Shown here in pieces: positions 26,395-34,538 of a DNA stretch of 64,000 bases. The position numbers and the translations under genes are program-made. The DNA is taken from assembly GCF_014279815.1 (NCBI RefSeq), contig NZ_CP047941.1, positions 248,001 through 312,000 of the forward strand. Direction: 5' to 3'. The notes under the pieces were generated by a model that saw only the letters and a list, made by a program, of their open reading frames with translations, was not told where the DNA came from and did no database searches. The stretch comes from Synechococcus sp. NOUM97013 (GTDB taxonomy: Bacteria; Cyanobacteriota; Cyanobacteriia; PCC-6307; Cyanobiaceae). Within the stretch, counting starts at the first letter, position 1, and every line of letters begins with the position of its first letter.

Positions 26395-26859
26395 TCAGTC
26401 GTAGAACCGACGCCCATCGGCGCGTTTGTGGCGATGCCGTTGCGCTTCGCGGCGGGTGTACTGACTCACGCTGGGATTGGCAACCACCGGATCCACATGC
26501 GCCACCTGTTCCCACAGTTCGCGCGGTGCCCAACGCACCGTGTGCAGCACCCGGTCGTGTTTGGTGACATGGCACCAATGCAAAGTTCCGCATTGGGGGC
26601 AATACAACTCCTCCAGCCATTCATTGCTGAGCACCAGCACGGGATAGGCGTTGATGATCAAGCGGGCCCGTTTGGCTGAGATCCCACGCTGCTGCAGTTG
26701 CTCAGGGCTGAGCAGGTGCAGAAAATATTTCTGGCCATTGCCTTCGATCCGTTGCTCTGGGTGAGCCGGGCAGAACAGTTCCCGACGTTTCGGCCGACGA
26801 TTGCGGCTGTGTTCGGGGCGTGTCGCAGCATCAGGCTGCTTGGGAGGTCCAACAACCAT
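26395..26859 (-). CDS. Conserved protein of unknown function with cysteine/histidine pairs
   Basis: The 154-residue basic protein contains C30-PA-H33 and C87-PQ-C90 followed by C96, an arrangement that could bind zinc. It ends in a strongly basic tail (RREAQRHRHKRADGRRF). I know no function; such proteins appear to be limited to cyanobacteria, from memory only. A second, inactivated copy lies at 21780-22173 on the same strand, so the region between has a duplicated gene at each end. It lies convergent to the epimerase gene and downstream of the psbEFLJ terminator, so it probably has its own promoter between 26860 and 26956, where no clear motif is visible. Confidence 0.75.
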   Translation of the reverse strand: MVVGPPKQPDAATRPEHSRNRRPKRRELFCPAHPEQRIEGNGQKYFLHLLSPEQLQQRGISAKRARLIINAYPVLVLSNEWLEELYCPQCGTLHWCHVTKHDRVLHTVRWAPRELWEQVAHVDPVVANPSVSQYTRREAQRHRHKRADGRRFYD

Positions 26860-26956
26860 GAAGGTTGTGCATCACTCAAACAACTTATTCCTGCCGGTCG
26901 GCTGTTGTCTCTGCCCTATGCGAGAACCGCACGAACAGGCTCGAGCTCGCTTGGCC

Positions 26957-26991
26957 AACAAAAAAGCTTCCAGCACAACGCTGGAAGCTTT
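26957..26991 (-). terminator. Rho-independent terminator of psbEFLJ
   Basis: A perfect 12-base inverted repeat, AAAGCTTCCAGC at 26963-26974 and GCTGGAAGCTTT at 26980-26991, has a 5-base loop. Read on the minus strand it is followed by a run of T (the A-run at 26960-26965 of the plus strand). It lies 32 bases after the psbJ stop and ends the operon. Confidence 0.85.
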
Positions 26992-27023
26992 CGAGTGTTA
27001 ACGCGATCGATTGAATCCTTGAT

Positions 27024-27224
27024 TCAGGCGGAACCCACACCGGTGTAAGAGCCGTAGAAGAACAGGCCCACCACAAAGATCACTGCCATGCCACCGGCAG
27101 TTGCCACGAGCCACAGAGGCAGAGTTCCCTCGGTCCAGCGGGAACGCCAGGCGACGGCCGGCCGGCCATCAGGGAGACGATCGGGAATACGACCGTCAGG
27201 AAGACCTGATTTCTTACCACTCAT
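27024..27224 (-). CDS. psbJ: Photosystem II protein J
   Basis: A 66-residue protein with one membrane span ([20 protein letters not shown]) ending in [12 protein letters not shown], the diagnostic PsbJ C-terminus. It sits in the thylakoid membrane near cytochrome b559 and affects plastoquinone exchange in photosystem II. The N-terminal part, with [17 protein letters not shown], is longer than in plants, as is common in marine Synechococcus. It is the last gene of psbEFLJ, 11 bases after psbL. Confidence 0.97.
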   Translation of the reverse strand: MSGKKSGLPDGRIPDRLPDGRPAVAWRSRWTEGTLPLWLVATAGGMAVIFVVGLFFYGSYTGVGSA

Positions 27225-27235
27225 GATTCAAGTCC

Positions 27236-27355
27236 TCAGTTGAAGAAGTAGCTGGAGAACAAAATGCCGGTCACAAAGACGAACAGCAGACCCAGATAGA
27301 GACTGGTTCTGTTGAGTTCAACAGGCAAAGTATTGGGGTTTTTGTTGCGCTCCAT
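27236..27355 (-). CDS. psbL: Photosystem II protein L
   Basis: A 39-residue protein beginning [20 protein letters not shown] and ending SSYFFN, the conserved PsbL sequence with one membrane span. It stabilises the photosystem II dimer and the QA site. It lies between psbF (17 bases upstream) and psbJ and is transcribed with them. Confidence 0.97.
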   Translation of the reverse strand: MERNKNPNTLPVELNRTSLYLGLLFVFVTGILFSSYFFN

Positions 27356-27372
27356 GGTGATTGGTGGGGTGA

Positions 27373-27510
27373 TCAGCGGCGGATGAACTGCATGGCGGCC
27401 AGGCAGCCAAGGAAAAACACCGTGGGAACCCCCAGGGTGTGAACAGCAAGCCAGCGCACCGTGAAAATCGGATAGTTGCGCGGCGTGGACGTGGCGGGAG
27501 ACTGAGTCAT
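27373..27510 (-). CDS. psbF: Cytochrome b559 beta subunit
   Basis: A 45-residue protein with the heme ligand H24 in [11 protein letters not shown] and a single membrane span ([13 protein letters not shown]) ending in IRR. Together with PsbE it binds one heme in photosystem II and is needed for assembly. It lies 8 bases downstream of psbE. Confidence 0.97.
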   Translation of the reverse strand: MTQSPATSTPRNYPIFTVRWLAVHTLGVPTVFFLGCLAAMQFIRR

Positions 27511-27518
27511 GAGTCGAG

Positions 27519-27767
27519 TTATTTCAGGCGCAGGTCAAGGTCGGACTTGCCTTCGTAGCGCTGGCTGACGACAGGCGCTTTGCTTTCGCTGGCCTGGAAG
27601 TAAGCGTCAGGGCGAGGAGTTCCAAAAGCGTCGTAGGCAAGGCCTGTAGACACGAACAGGAACCCGGCCAAGAAGATGGAGGGAAGTGTGATGGCGTGGA
27701 TCACCCAGTAGCGAATGCTGGTGATGATCTCGAAAAACGGGCGTTCCCCGGTGGAGCCGGCAGCCAT
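27519..27767 (-). CDS. psbE: Cytochrome b559 alpha subunit
   Basis: An 82-residue protein: [18 protein letters not shown] carries the heme ligand H24, followed by the membrane span [20 protein letters not shown] and a lumenal tail. It is the first gene of psbEFLJ. The 106 bases between it and the end of ycf48 should hold the operon promoter, but I could not single out a convincing -10 element. Confidence 0.97.
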   Translation of the reverse strand: MAAGSTGERPFFEIITSIRYWVIHAITLPSIFLAGFLFVSTGLAYDAFGTPRPDAYFQASESKAPVVSQRYEGKSDLDLRLK

Positions 27768-27873
27768 GGCTTCGGGTGTATCAGCTCGGTGATCCTAGGG
27801 GTAGGGCTTCGACCACTGCGCCAGCCCCCCGGTCTTGGTTACAGAGCGTTGTTTGTCGGGGGCTGGATTGGCC

Positions 27874-28884
27874 TCAGCTGACGGCGGACCAGCGCAGCAT
27901 CAGGCCACGTTCGCCCAGAAGGAAGGCGTGGCGTTGGTTGGCGCTGTCGTCGAAGACAAAGCGGGTGAAATTGGTCGGGGCCTGAGCGCTTTCGGGGTCG
28001 CGTTCCCAGCTGTCACCGCCATCACGGCTGACGAGCAGCGTTCCATTGCCGCCTCCGGCCCAGATGGCGCCATCGTCTGACCAGGCCATGTCGAGGTAGC
28101 CGTAGCCATTGGTGATCGGGATGATCGGCTTGCTCCAGCTTTCCTTGTCGCTGGCGTTGTCGTTCAGGCGGATCTGTGCACCGCGGGCCACCATCCAGAG
28201 GCGTCCATCCGGTTGATATCCAATGCTTTGCAGCCTCTGGCTGCTGACCCGTTGGTGCACCTGCCAGACGTCCTGACCTTTGTCCCAGGTGGCATAGAAG
28301 TTGCCAAGGCTGCTGACACTCACGTAGGAGCCATCAGCGCTGCGACGCAGGTCGCGCACTGCCCCTGCCGCATCACTCACCTCGGCGTCCCAGCTCCCGC
28401 CACCGTCGCTGGTGCGATAAACGGCGCCAACGTTGGTGGCGAGCTCGGCGCTGTTGGGGCCGAGGGCGGTAATCAGGTAAGGCTCCCCAGGCAGCTTCGT
28501 GTCCAGGAACAAGCGGGTCCAGTTCTGCCCACCGTCGGTGGTGTGCATCAGCAGTCCAGGCTGACCGGCAATCCAGCCATCGTCACCGTCAAACGCAATG
28601 CTGATCAGGCGGAAGTTCTCCTCGTCCGGCAGGTCGAGGCTGCGCTCGCTCCAGCTGGAGCCACCATCGTTGGTTTCAAGGATCAGACGGTTGCTGCCGA
28701 CCAGGAAGCCGTGGTTGGCATCGGTGAACGCCACGTCCAGGGGGTTGGCCTCGGTGTTGAGATCCACCACCTGCCATGGGCTGGTGGTGGCCGTGGGGAC
28801 GCGCGTGGTGACGCAGCCGCCCAGGCCGAAGCCGATGAAGGCCACCAGGGCTAATTGAGCGAGGATTTTGAAAAGGGATTTCAT
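27874..28884 (-). CDS. ycf48: Photosystem II assembly factor Ycf48 (HCF136)
   Basis: A seven-bladed beta-propeller lumenal factor that helps insert D1 and acts early in photosystem II assembly and repair. It has a signal peptide with a lipobox (LGGC, C24), so it is probably a lipoprotein. Repeated motifs of the type DGGSSW, DGGQNW, DGGGSW and DGGDSWE mark the propeller blades. The length of 336 residues is typical. It lies between rubA upstream and psbE downstream on the same strand, an order conserved in many cyanobacteria. Confidence 0.96.
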   Translation of the reverse strand: MKSLFKILAQLALVAFIGFGLGGCVTTRVPTATTSPWQVVDLNTEANPLDVAFTDANHGFLVGSNRLILETNDGGSSWSERSLDLPDEENFRLISIAFDGDDGWIAGQPGLLMHTTDGGQNWTRLFLDTKLPGEPYLITALGPNSAELATNVGAVYRTSDGGGSWDAEVSDAAGAVRDLRRSADGSYVSVSSLGNFYATWDKGQDVWQVHQRVSSQRLQSIGYQPDGRLWMVARGAQIRLNDNASDKESWSKPIIPITNGYGYLDMAWSDDGAIWAGGGNGTLLVSRDGGDSWERDPESAQAPTNFTRFVFDDSANQRHAFLLGERGLMLRWSAVS

Positions 28885-28925
28885 GCCGGGATGGGGGGTG
28901 GCAGGCGTGAGGCCAGGGTCCGTGC

Positions 28926-29417
28926 TTAGCGCAGGGAGTAAAGGGAGAGGAAGAAGGCGAAGCCCAAGGCCAGGCTTCCGAAGATCAACACATTCTTCTG
29001 CCCCGGGGTCAAACGGTTCACGCCCAGCCCGTAGTTGAGGTTCTCTTCGAAGCCGCTTGCTTTGGAGCGGGGACCGATGTCCCGGAAGGCACCCACCTTG
29101 CTGCGACAGACCGGGCAGCGGAAAGTAATCGTGTCCAAATCCTCGAAGGCTGTGCCAACAGGAATGTTCTGTTTTTTCACCCCCTCTTCGGGGTCATACA
29201 CGTAGCCGCAGCTCCGGCACTCAAATCGATGGGTTCGGGGGTCACTTTCCTCCTCCTGCTCTTCCTGGGTGACCTCTTCCACAGCCGATGGACCCGTTTC
29301 GGCGGCGCCGTCTTCGGCCGTGCCGCTTGTGGCGGCAGAGACTTCGAGAGATTGCTCTTCTGCAGTCTTCTCTTCGGTAGCAGTGTCTTGAGAAGCTGGT
29401 ATCTCTTCGCTCACCAC
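28926..29417 (-). CDS. rubA: Membrane-anchored rubredoxin (photosystem assembly)
   Basis: The iron site is C67/C70 in [15 protein letters not shown] and C101/C104 in [10 protein letters not shown]-terminal membrane span (about residues 142-160) anchors it to the thylakoid. RubA-type rubredoxins are needed for photosystem assembly. Residues 1-60 are a very acidic, alanine- and glutamate-rich extension predicted to be disordered. Two GTG codons, 29417 and 29414, are the start choices for this frame; an internal start nearer the rubredoxin domain cannot be ruled out. It is divergent from ndhC with 95 bases between starts. Confidence 0.94.
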   Translation of the reverse strand: MVSEEIPASQDTATEEKTAEEQSLEVSAATSGTAEDGAAETGPSAVEEVTQEEQEEESDPRTHRFECRSCGYVYDPEEGVKKQNIPVGTAFEDLDTITFRCPVCRSKVGAFRDIGPRSKASGFEENLNYGLGVNRLTPGQKNVLIFGSLALGFAFFLSLYSLR

Positions 29418-29512
29418 GGTTGGGCAGGGGAAACCACTCTATCGACGCTGACACGGCAAACGTCAGCTCGTGGCTGCAAATGCCAGACTGCCCCCAGATC
29501 GGATCAGCCCAG

Positions 29513-29875
29513 ATGTTTGTGCTTCCGGGGTATGACGCCTTCCTCGGCTTTTTGCTGATCGCTGGGGCCGTACCGGTGCTCGCATTGGTCACCAACAAGC
29601 TGTTGTCGCCCAGCAGCCAACTCGGAGAGAGGGAGCTCACCTACGAGTCTGGGATGGAGCCGATTGGTGGCGCCTGGATTCAATTCAATATTCGCTATTA
29701 CATGTTTGCTTTGGTCTTCGTCATTTTTGATGTGGAGACTGTCTTCCTCTATCCCTGGGCTGTGGCGTTCCACCGTCTCGGCTTGTTGGCCTTCATCGAG
29801 GCTCTGGTGTTCATCGCCATCCTCGTGGTCGCTCTGGCCTACGCCTGGCGCAAGGGCGCACTGGAGTGGAGCTGA
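29513..29875 (+). CDS. ndhC: NAD(P)H-quinone oxidoreductase subunit 3
   Basis: A 120-residue, three-span membrane subunit of the NDH-1 complex for cyclic electron flow and respiration. ATG 29513 gives the expected start [15 protein letters not shown]. The frame extends back to 29420 but that part is not conserved. [19 protein letters not shown] and [12 protein letters not shown] are signature segments. It starts the ndhCKJ operon. Confidence 0.97.
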   Translation: MFVLPGYDAFLGFLLIAGAVPVLALVTNKLLSPSSQLGERELTYESGMEPIGGAWIQFNIRYYMFALVFVIFDVETVFLYPWAVAFHRLGLLAFIEALVFIAILVVALAYAWRKGALEWS

Positions 29876-29878
29876 TTC

Positions 29879-30652
29879 ATGACCTCATCCATCGACCGTT
29901 CAGCCATGGCAGGCGATTCCCCCTCCATCAAGGCATTGCGTGATCTGCGCGAAGCCAGCTGTGGGCCTGTGGCCGGCGCTGCCGAAGGTGCCCCCACCGT
30001 CACGCAAGACCTCAGTGAGAACGTCATTCTCACCAGTCTTGATGACCTTCACAACTGGGCCAGGTTGAGCAGTCTGTGGCCGCTGCTGTACGGAACGGCG
30101 TGCTGCTTCATCGAGTTCGCCGCTCTGATCGGCTCCCGGTTCGATTTCGACCGCTTCGGTTTGGTTCCCAGAAGTTCGCCACGTCAGGCGGATCTGTTGA
30201 TCGTGGCCGGCACGGTCACCATGAAAATGGCTCCGGCCCTGGTGCGCCTCTATGAGCAGATGCCCGAGCCCAAGTACGTCATTGCCATGGGTGCCTGCAC
30301 CATCACCGGTGGCATGTTCAGTGCGGACTCCACCACCGCCGTTCGTGGAGTGGACAAGTTGATTCCGGTGGACCTTTATCTGCCTGGATGTCCTCCACGT
30401 CCGGAGGCCATTTTCGATGCCGTGATCAAGCTGCGCAAAAAGGTGGGCAATGAATCTGTCGCCGACCGCCGTCAGCTGCGGCAGACCCATCGTTATTGCA
30501 CGGTCGAGCACGCGATGACCCCGGTCGAGCCGATCGTCACCGGTGCCTACCTCAACGCTGAAACACAGATCGCTGCCCTGAAACCTGGAGCGGGTCTGCC
30601 CATGCCTGCGCTCGAAACCGCTGAAGCTGTCACCCCCTCAGACCCGTCATGA
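29879..30652 (+). CDS. ndhK: NAD(P)H-quinone oxidoreductase subunit K
   Basis: The peripheral-arm subunit that carries the N2 [4Fe-4S] cluster. Ligands are C75 and C76 in [10 protein letters not shown]140 in MGACTITGG and C171 in LPGCPPRPE. The 257-residue length includes a 50-residue N-terminal extension and a 40-residue C-terminal tail, common in cyanobacteria. It starts 3 bases after ndhC and overlaps ndhJ by four bases. Confidence 0.97.
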   Translation: MTSSIDRSAMAGDSPSIKALRDLREASCGPVAGAAEGAPTVTQDLSENVILTSLDDLHNWARLSSLWPLLYGTACCFIEFAALIGSRFDFDRFGLVPRSSPRQADLLIVAGTVTMKMAPALVRLYEQMPEPKYVIAMGACTITGGMFSADSTTAVRGVDKLIPVDLYLPGCPPRPEAIFDAVIKLRKKVGNESVADRRQLRQTHRYCTVEHAMTPVEPIVTGAYLNAETQIAALKPGAGLPMPALETAEAVTPSDPS

Positions 30653-31197
30653 GTGCCACACCCGACAAGCCATCCAAGACTGACTCTCCTGTTGTCACTG
30701 CTCCACAACCTGGACCCGTCAGTCAATGGTTGACCCAGCAGGGCTTCGAGCATGACGTGCTTGAGCCGGATCATCTGAACATTGAGCAGATCGGCGTTGA
30801 GTCACTGTTCTTGCCTGTGATTGCCGCCGCGCTGAAAAGTCACGGCTTTGATTATCTGCAGTGTCAGGGGGGCTATGACGAAGGCCCTGGTGCTCGTCTG
30901 GTCTGCTTCTATCACTTAATCGCGATGGCCGAAGTGGCTGTCGGCCGCTCCGATGCCGTGCGCGAAGTGCGCGTGAAGGTGTTTCTCTCCCGAGAGGGCC
31001 AGCCCAGCGTGCCAACGCTTTATGGCCTGTTCCGCGGAGCGGATTGGCAAGAGCGTGAAACCTTCGACATGTACGGGGTCAACTTCGAAGGTCATCCCCA
31101 TCCCAAGCGTCTGCTCATGCCTGAAGACTGGACCGGCTGGCCGCTCCGAAAGGATTACGTGCAACCTGATTTCTACGAAATGCAGGACGCCTACTGA
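30649..31197 (+). CDS. ndhJ: NAD(P)H-quinone oxidoreductase subunit J
   Basis: The 30-kDa (NuoC-like) peripheral-arm subunit, 182 residues. [40 protein letters not shown] and [17 protein letters not shown] are the conserved signature stretches. It is the last gene of ndhCKJ, coupled to ndhK through an ATGA overlap. Confidence 0.97.
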   Translation: MSATPDKPSKTDSPVVTAPQPGPVSQWLTQQGFEHDVLEPDHLNIEQIGVESLFLPVIAAALKSHGFDYLQCQGGYDEGPGARLVCFYHLIAMAEVAVGRSDAVREVRVKVFLSREGQPSVPTLYGLFRGADWQERETFDMYGVNFEGHPHPKRLLMPEDWTGWPLRKDYVQPDFYEMQDAY

Positions 31198-31256
31198 TCA
31201 ATCCCATTCATCAGTCAGCACTTCATCCCTGCAATTGGTCTTTAACGCATCACCTG

Positions 31257-32663
31257 TCAGCCGGCTGCTGAAGTCGGCTCTTTTTTGTGCCTGCGATAGA
31301 AGCGCATGACGGCCAAAGCCAGGCTGCGTGGATCGTGCCGCAGTGTGGCTGTGGGTCTGCTGCCCTGCAAAGGGGCTTCCATCACGTCGTATCCCTCGCC
31401 TTCCAGGGAACGGCGATCGCAGCGCACCGGTTCAGCGCCGCGAGAGCGGTAATGACTGATTAGGGGAGACTCGGCGATCGGTTCCTGGGCCAGCACGGAA
31501 TCAAAGAGGCGCTGACTGACGCCCAGTGACGCCAGTTGGGCTTCAATCGCTCGCAGGTGGCCGCTCACGTCCAGGCCATCGGTTTCACCGGGCTGGGTCA
31601 TCAGGTTGCAGATGTAGAGGCGCGGTGCGCGGCTGCGCTGGATGGCCGTCACCAGTTCAGGCACCAGCAGGTTGGGCAGCAGCGAGGTGTAAAGACTGCC
31701 TGGGCCCAGCAGGATCAAATCCGCATGGGCAATCGCTTCCAATGCTCGCGGTAGAGCTGGCGGGCGTTCCGGTAAGCAGCCCAAACGCACGATTGGGCTC
31801 GGCGCCTTGCCAATGGAGGATTCACCTTCAATGCGACGGCCGTCTTCCAGTTCCGCCCAGAGCTTCACGTCCACATTGGTCGCCGGGACCACCTGCCCCT
31901 GAACCGCGAGCACTCGGCTGGAGGCCGTGATCGCCGTTTCCATGCTCCCTGTAATGGCCGTGAGCGCCGACAGAAACAGATTGCCGAAGCTGTGCCCCTC
32001 CAGACCTCCACCAGCTGAAAAGCGGTACTGAAACAGGCGGGTGAGCAGCGGTTCTTCAGTTGACAGTGCAGCCAGGCAGTTGCGGATGTCGCCTGGCGGC
32101 TGCACACCCAGTTCCCGCCGCAGCACGCCGCTGCTGCCGCCGTCATCAGCCACGGTGACGATCGCTGTGATGTGGCTGCTGTAGCGCTTCAGGCCACTCA
32201 GCAGGGTCGAAAGTCCGGTGCCGCCACCGATGGCAACGATGTTCGGTCCGCGATTGAGGCGGCTTTTGGCCCGCAGGGCATCCACCAAAACGGTGTCCTT
32301 CTCCGGCGCCAGAGCCTGTTGGATCGAGCCAAAGCTCCGGCCTTGTCCCCACAGCAACAGGCCGATGCCGATCACCAGCACCAGGGGGCCAGTGATGCCA
32401 CGCGGCAGCACCCGGGTGATCCAGCCCAAGGATTCCTGGATGGCCCAAAGGGTCCAGTAGATCGGCTGCAGGTCGGCCCATACGGCTGCACCAAGGAGGG
32501 CGAGCACGAGGCCGATGCCGGAGGTGAGCAGCCAGCGCTTCACCACCAGACCGGGCTGCAGCCAACGCATGGCCCGACGCGAGCGCAGCATCAGATCACG
32601 CTGCCGCTGGGCCTGCATGGCACGGATGCGTTGACGTTGTCCGCGGCGGATGGGGGTGGTCAA
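31257..32663 (-). CDS. CofD/YvcK-family protein with N-terminal membrane segments
   Basis: The catalytic-like body begins VAIGGGTGLSTLLSGLKRY (GGGTG at 146-150) and continues with VTVADDGGSSGVLR, PPGDIRNCL and LLGPGSLYTSLLPNLLV, the YvcK/GlmR signature. YvcK proteins bind UDP-GlcNAc and help direct carbon into cell-wall precursors; some resemble the phospholactate transferase CofD. Unlike Bacillus YvcK, residues 44-64 and 91-106 look like two membrane spans, so the protein is probably membrane-bound. The start is TTG 32663. It is convergent with ndhJ and divergent from the ABC ATPase. Confidence 0.88.
   Translation of the reverse strand: MTTPIRRGQRQRIRAMQAQRQRDLMLRSRRAMRWLQPGLVVKRWLLTSGIGLVLALLGAAVWADLQPIYWTLWAIQESLGWITRVLPRGITGPLVLVIGIGLLLWGQGRSFGSIQQALAPEKDTVLVDALRAKSRLNRGPNIVAIGGGTGLSTLLSGLKRYSSHITAIVTVADDGGSSGVLRRELGVQPPGDIRNCLAALSTEEPLLTRLFQYRFSAGGGLEGHSFGNLFLSALTAITGSMETAITASSRVLAVQGQVVPATNVDVKLWAELEDGRRIEGESSIGKAPSPIVRLGCLPERPPALPRALEAIAHADLILLGPGSLYTSLLPNLLVPELVTAIQRSRAPRLYICNLMTQPGETDGLDVSGHLRAIEAQLASLGVSQRLFDSVLAQEPIAESPLISHYRSRGAEPVRCDRRSLEGEGYDVMEAPLQGSRPTATLRHDPRSLALAVMRFYRRHKKEPTSAAG
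31259..31286 (+). terminator. Probable terminator of ndhCKJ, inside the end of the convergent yvcK gene
   Basis: AGCCG at 31259-31263 pairs with CGGCT at 31275-31279, extendable by a G-T pair, followed by C and six T (31281-31286). It lies 62 bases after the ndhJ stop and overlaps the last codons of the convergent minus-strand gene. The stem is short. Confidence 0.45.
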
Positions 32664-32767
32664 GTGCGATCCAGTGAGGGCGTCAGTTCGCTTGCGATGA
32701 GTGAACTGTACGGAAGTTGTCCCTTAAGGCCATCCCTTCGTTTCAAACGCGGCAGGATGGGCGCAAC

Positions 32768-33595
32768 ATGCACTGCGGCCCCGTGCAGACTCGGCCGGAC
32801 TTCACACCTCCATCATCACCATCGCCAGTCGTGGAGATGCGCAACCTCACCATGCAGTGGGGGCCGAAGCCCGTTCTCGACAATGTGTCCCTAACGATGC
32901 AACCGGGAGAGCGCATCGCGGTCGTGGGTCCCTCCGGTGCCGGTAAGTCCACGGTTCTGCGTCTGTTGGCCGGGTTGCAGCTTCCCAACGCAGGCGAACT
33001 GCGGTTGTTCGGGGAGCCACAGACTTATCTGCGACTGGATCAGCGTCGCCCGCCGGATGTGCGCCTGGTGTTTCAGAACCCAGCCCTACTTGCTTCACTC
33101 ACAGTGGAGGAAAACGTCGGCTTCCTGCTGATGCGCTTGGGCAGGCTCAAGCCGCAGCAGATCCGCGAGCGGGTGCTGCAGTGTCTTGAAGCCGTCGGTC
33201 TTAACGATGTGGCGGATAAGTATCCCGGCCAGCTCAGCGGCGGCATGCAGAAACGCGTGAGTTTTGCCAGAGCTTTGATCGATGACCCCGACCGCGAAGA
33301 AGGGGCGATGCCATTGCTGCTCTACGACGAGCCCACCGCTGGCCTGGATCCGGTGGCGTCCACGCGGATTGAGGATCTGATCGTCAAGACCACAACGGTT
33401 GCGCAGGGCTGCTCCGTGGTGGTGAGTCACGTGCACAGCACCATCGAGCGTTCTGCGCAACGGATTGTGATGCTCTACGGCGGCCGTTTTCAGTGGGACG
33501 GCACGGTCGAGGAATACCGCGCAACCGACAACCCCTATGTCGTTCAGTTCAGGACGGGTAACCTGCGCGGACCGATGCAACCCTCCGACCACTAA
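32768..33595 (+). CDS. ABC transporter ATP-binding protein of an Mce/MlaF-type lipid transporter
   Basis: Walker A is GPSGAGKST, the signature LSGGMQKRVSFARAL, and Walker B LLLYDEPTAGLDP. The LSGGMQKR form is typical of MlaF/TGD3 ATPases that work with Mce proteins. The next gene, 3 bases away, is such an Mce protein. The frame is open from TTG 32717, but ATG 32768 is preferred, giving 275 residues; an ATG at 32836 just before the ATPase domain is also possible. The permease (MlaE/TGD1) is not in the window. Its role is probably lipid movement between membranes. Confidence 0.9.
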   Translation: MHCGPVQTRPDFTPPSSPSPVVEMRNLTMQWGPKPVLDNVSLTMQPGERIAVVGPSGAGKSTVLRLLAGLQLPNAGELRLFGEPQTYLRLDQRRPPDVRLVFQNPALLASLTVEENVGFLLMRLGRLKPQQIRERVLQCLEAVGLNDVADKYPGQLSGGMQKRVSFARALIDDPDREEGAMPLLLYDEPTAGLDPVASTRIEDLIVKTTTVAQGCSVVVSHVHSTIERSAQRIVMLYGGRFQWDGTVEEYRATDNPYVVQFRTGNLRGPMQPSDH

Positions 33596-33598
33596 GCC

Positions 33599-34528
33599 AT
33601 GCGCCGTAGTGTCCGTGAAGCCATCGTTGGGTTCTCGATCGTTGGAGCGATCGCAGGATTTGCTGGAACGATGCTCTGGCTCAGAGGCGTCCGGCTTGGC
33701 TCTGAAACCTGGACCGTGACGGCTGATTTCCAGAACGCTGGGGGTTTGGCCGCGCGTTCTCCCGTGACGTTCCGGGGAATCATGGTGGGAACAGTGCGCT
33801 CGGTCCAGGTCACGCCGATGGCAGTGCGAGCCACCCTGGAAATCAACAATGAGTCCCTGCAACTTCCGCTTCCGGTGAAGGCGGCGGTGTCGTCCGCTTC
33901 TTTGTTGGGCGGTGACGCTCAGGTGGAATTGGTGACCACGGCTGTGCCCTTGCCGAAGGATGCACCGGGGCCGAAGTCACGCCGTTGCAAGGACAGTGCA
34001 ATCCTCTGCGATGGAGCCACGATCCGCGGTGAATCTGCAGCGAGCCTGGCCACGATCACCGCCACTCTGGAACAGCTGCTCAGTGAGGCGGAGAAGGCCA
34101 ACCTGATCCCTGCGTTGGTGGAATCCACCAAGCAGTTCGGCATCACCAGCCAGGATGCATCCACGTTCCTGAACACCGCCGATGAGGCGGCTGAGAATGT
34201 TGACGCGCTGGTGCAGGAGCTGCGTGATGAACTGGCTCGGGCCCAACCCACGGTCGACAATCTCAACCGAGCAACAGCGGAGGCTGCTGCTGCTGCCGCC
34301 AACATCAACGCGCTGGCCGAAGCCTTCAACAACCCCGAGACCGTTGGTGACCTCAAGCAGACGGTGACCAATGCCCGTGATCTCACCGCTCGGCTGGATT
34401 CCGTCGGCGGTGATATCGAGCAACTCACCGACGATCAGCGCTTCATGGCCGGTCTGCGCAACGTGATGATCGGTTTGGGGGCCTTCTTCGAGGAGGTCTA
34501 TCCAGTGCAAACCGGACCATCGAATTAG
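33599..34528 (+). CDS. Mce-domain (MlaD/TGD2-like) lipid transport protein
   Basis: An N-terminal membrane anchor (about residues 8-28) precedes an Mce domain at about residues 38-115 (VTADFQNAGGLAARSPVTFR, GIMVGTVRSV). The C-terminal half is an alanine-rich, coiled-coil-like helical region. The length of 309 residues fits single-Mce proteins. It is translated directly after its ATPase and should form the hexameric substrate channel of the complex in the envelope. Confidence 0.9.
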   Translation: MRRSVREAIVGFSIVGAIAGFAGTMLWLRGVRLGSETWTVTADFQNAGGLAARSPVTFRGIMVGTVRSVQVTPMAVRATLEINNESLQLPLPVKAAVSSASLLGGDAQVELVTTAVPLPKDAPGPKSRRCKDSAILCDGATIRGESAASLATITATLEQLLSEAEKANLIPALVESTKQFGITSQDASTFLNTADEAAENVDALVQELRDELARAQPTVDNLNRATAEAAAAAANINALAEAFNNPETVGDLKQTVTNARDLTARLDSVGGDIEQLTDDQRFMAGLRNVMIGLGAFFEEVYPVQTGPSN

Positions 34529-34538
34529 ACCCCGTACC

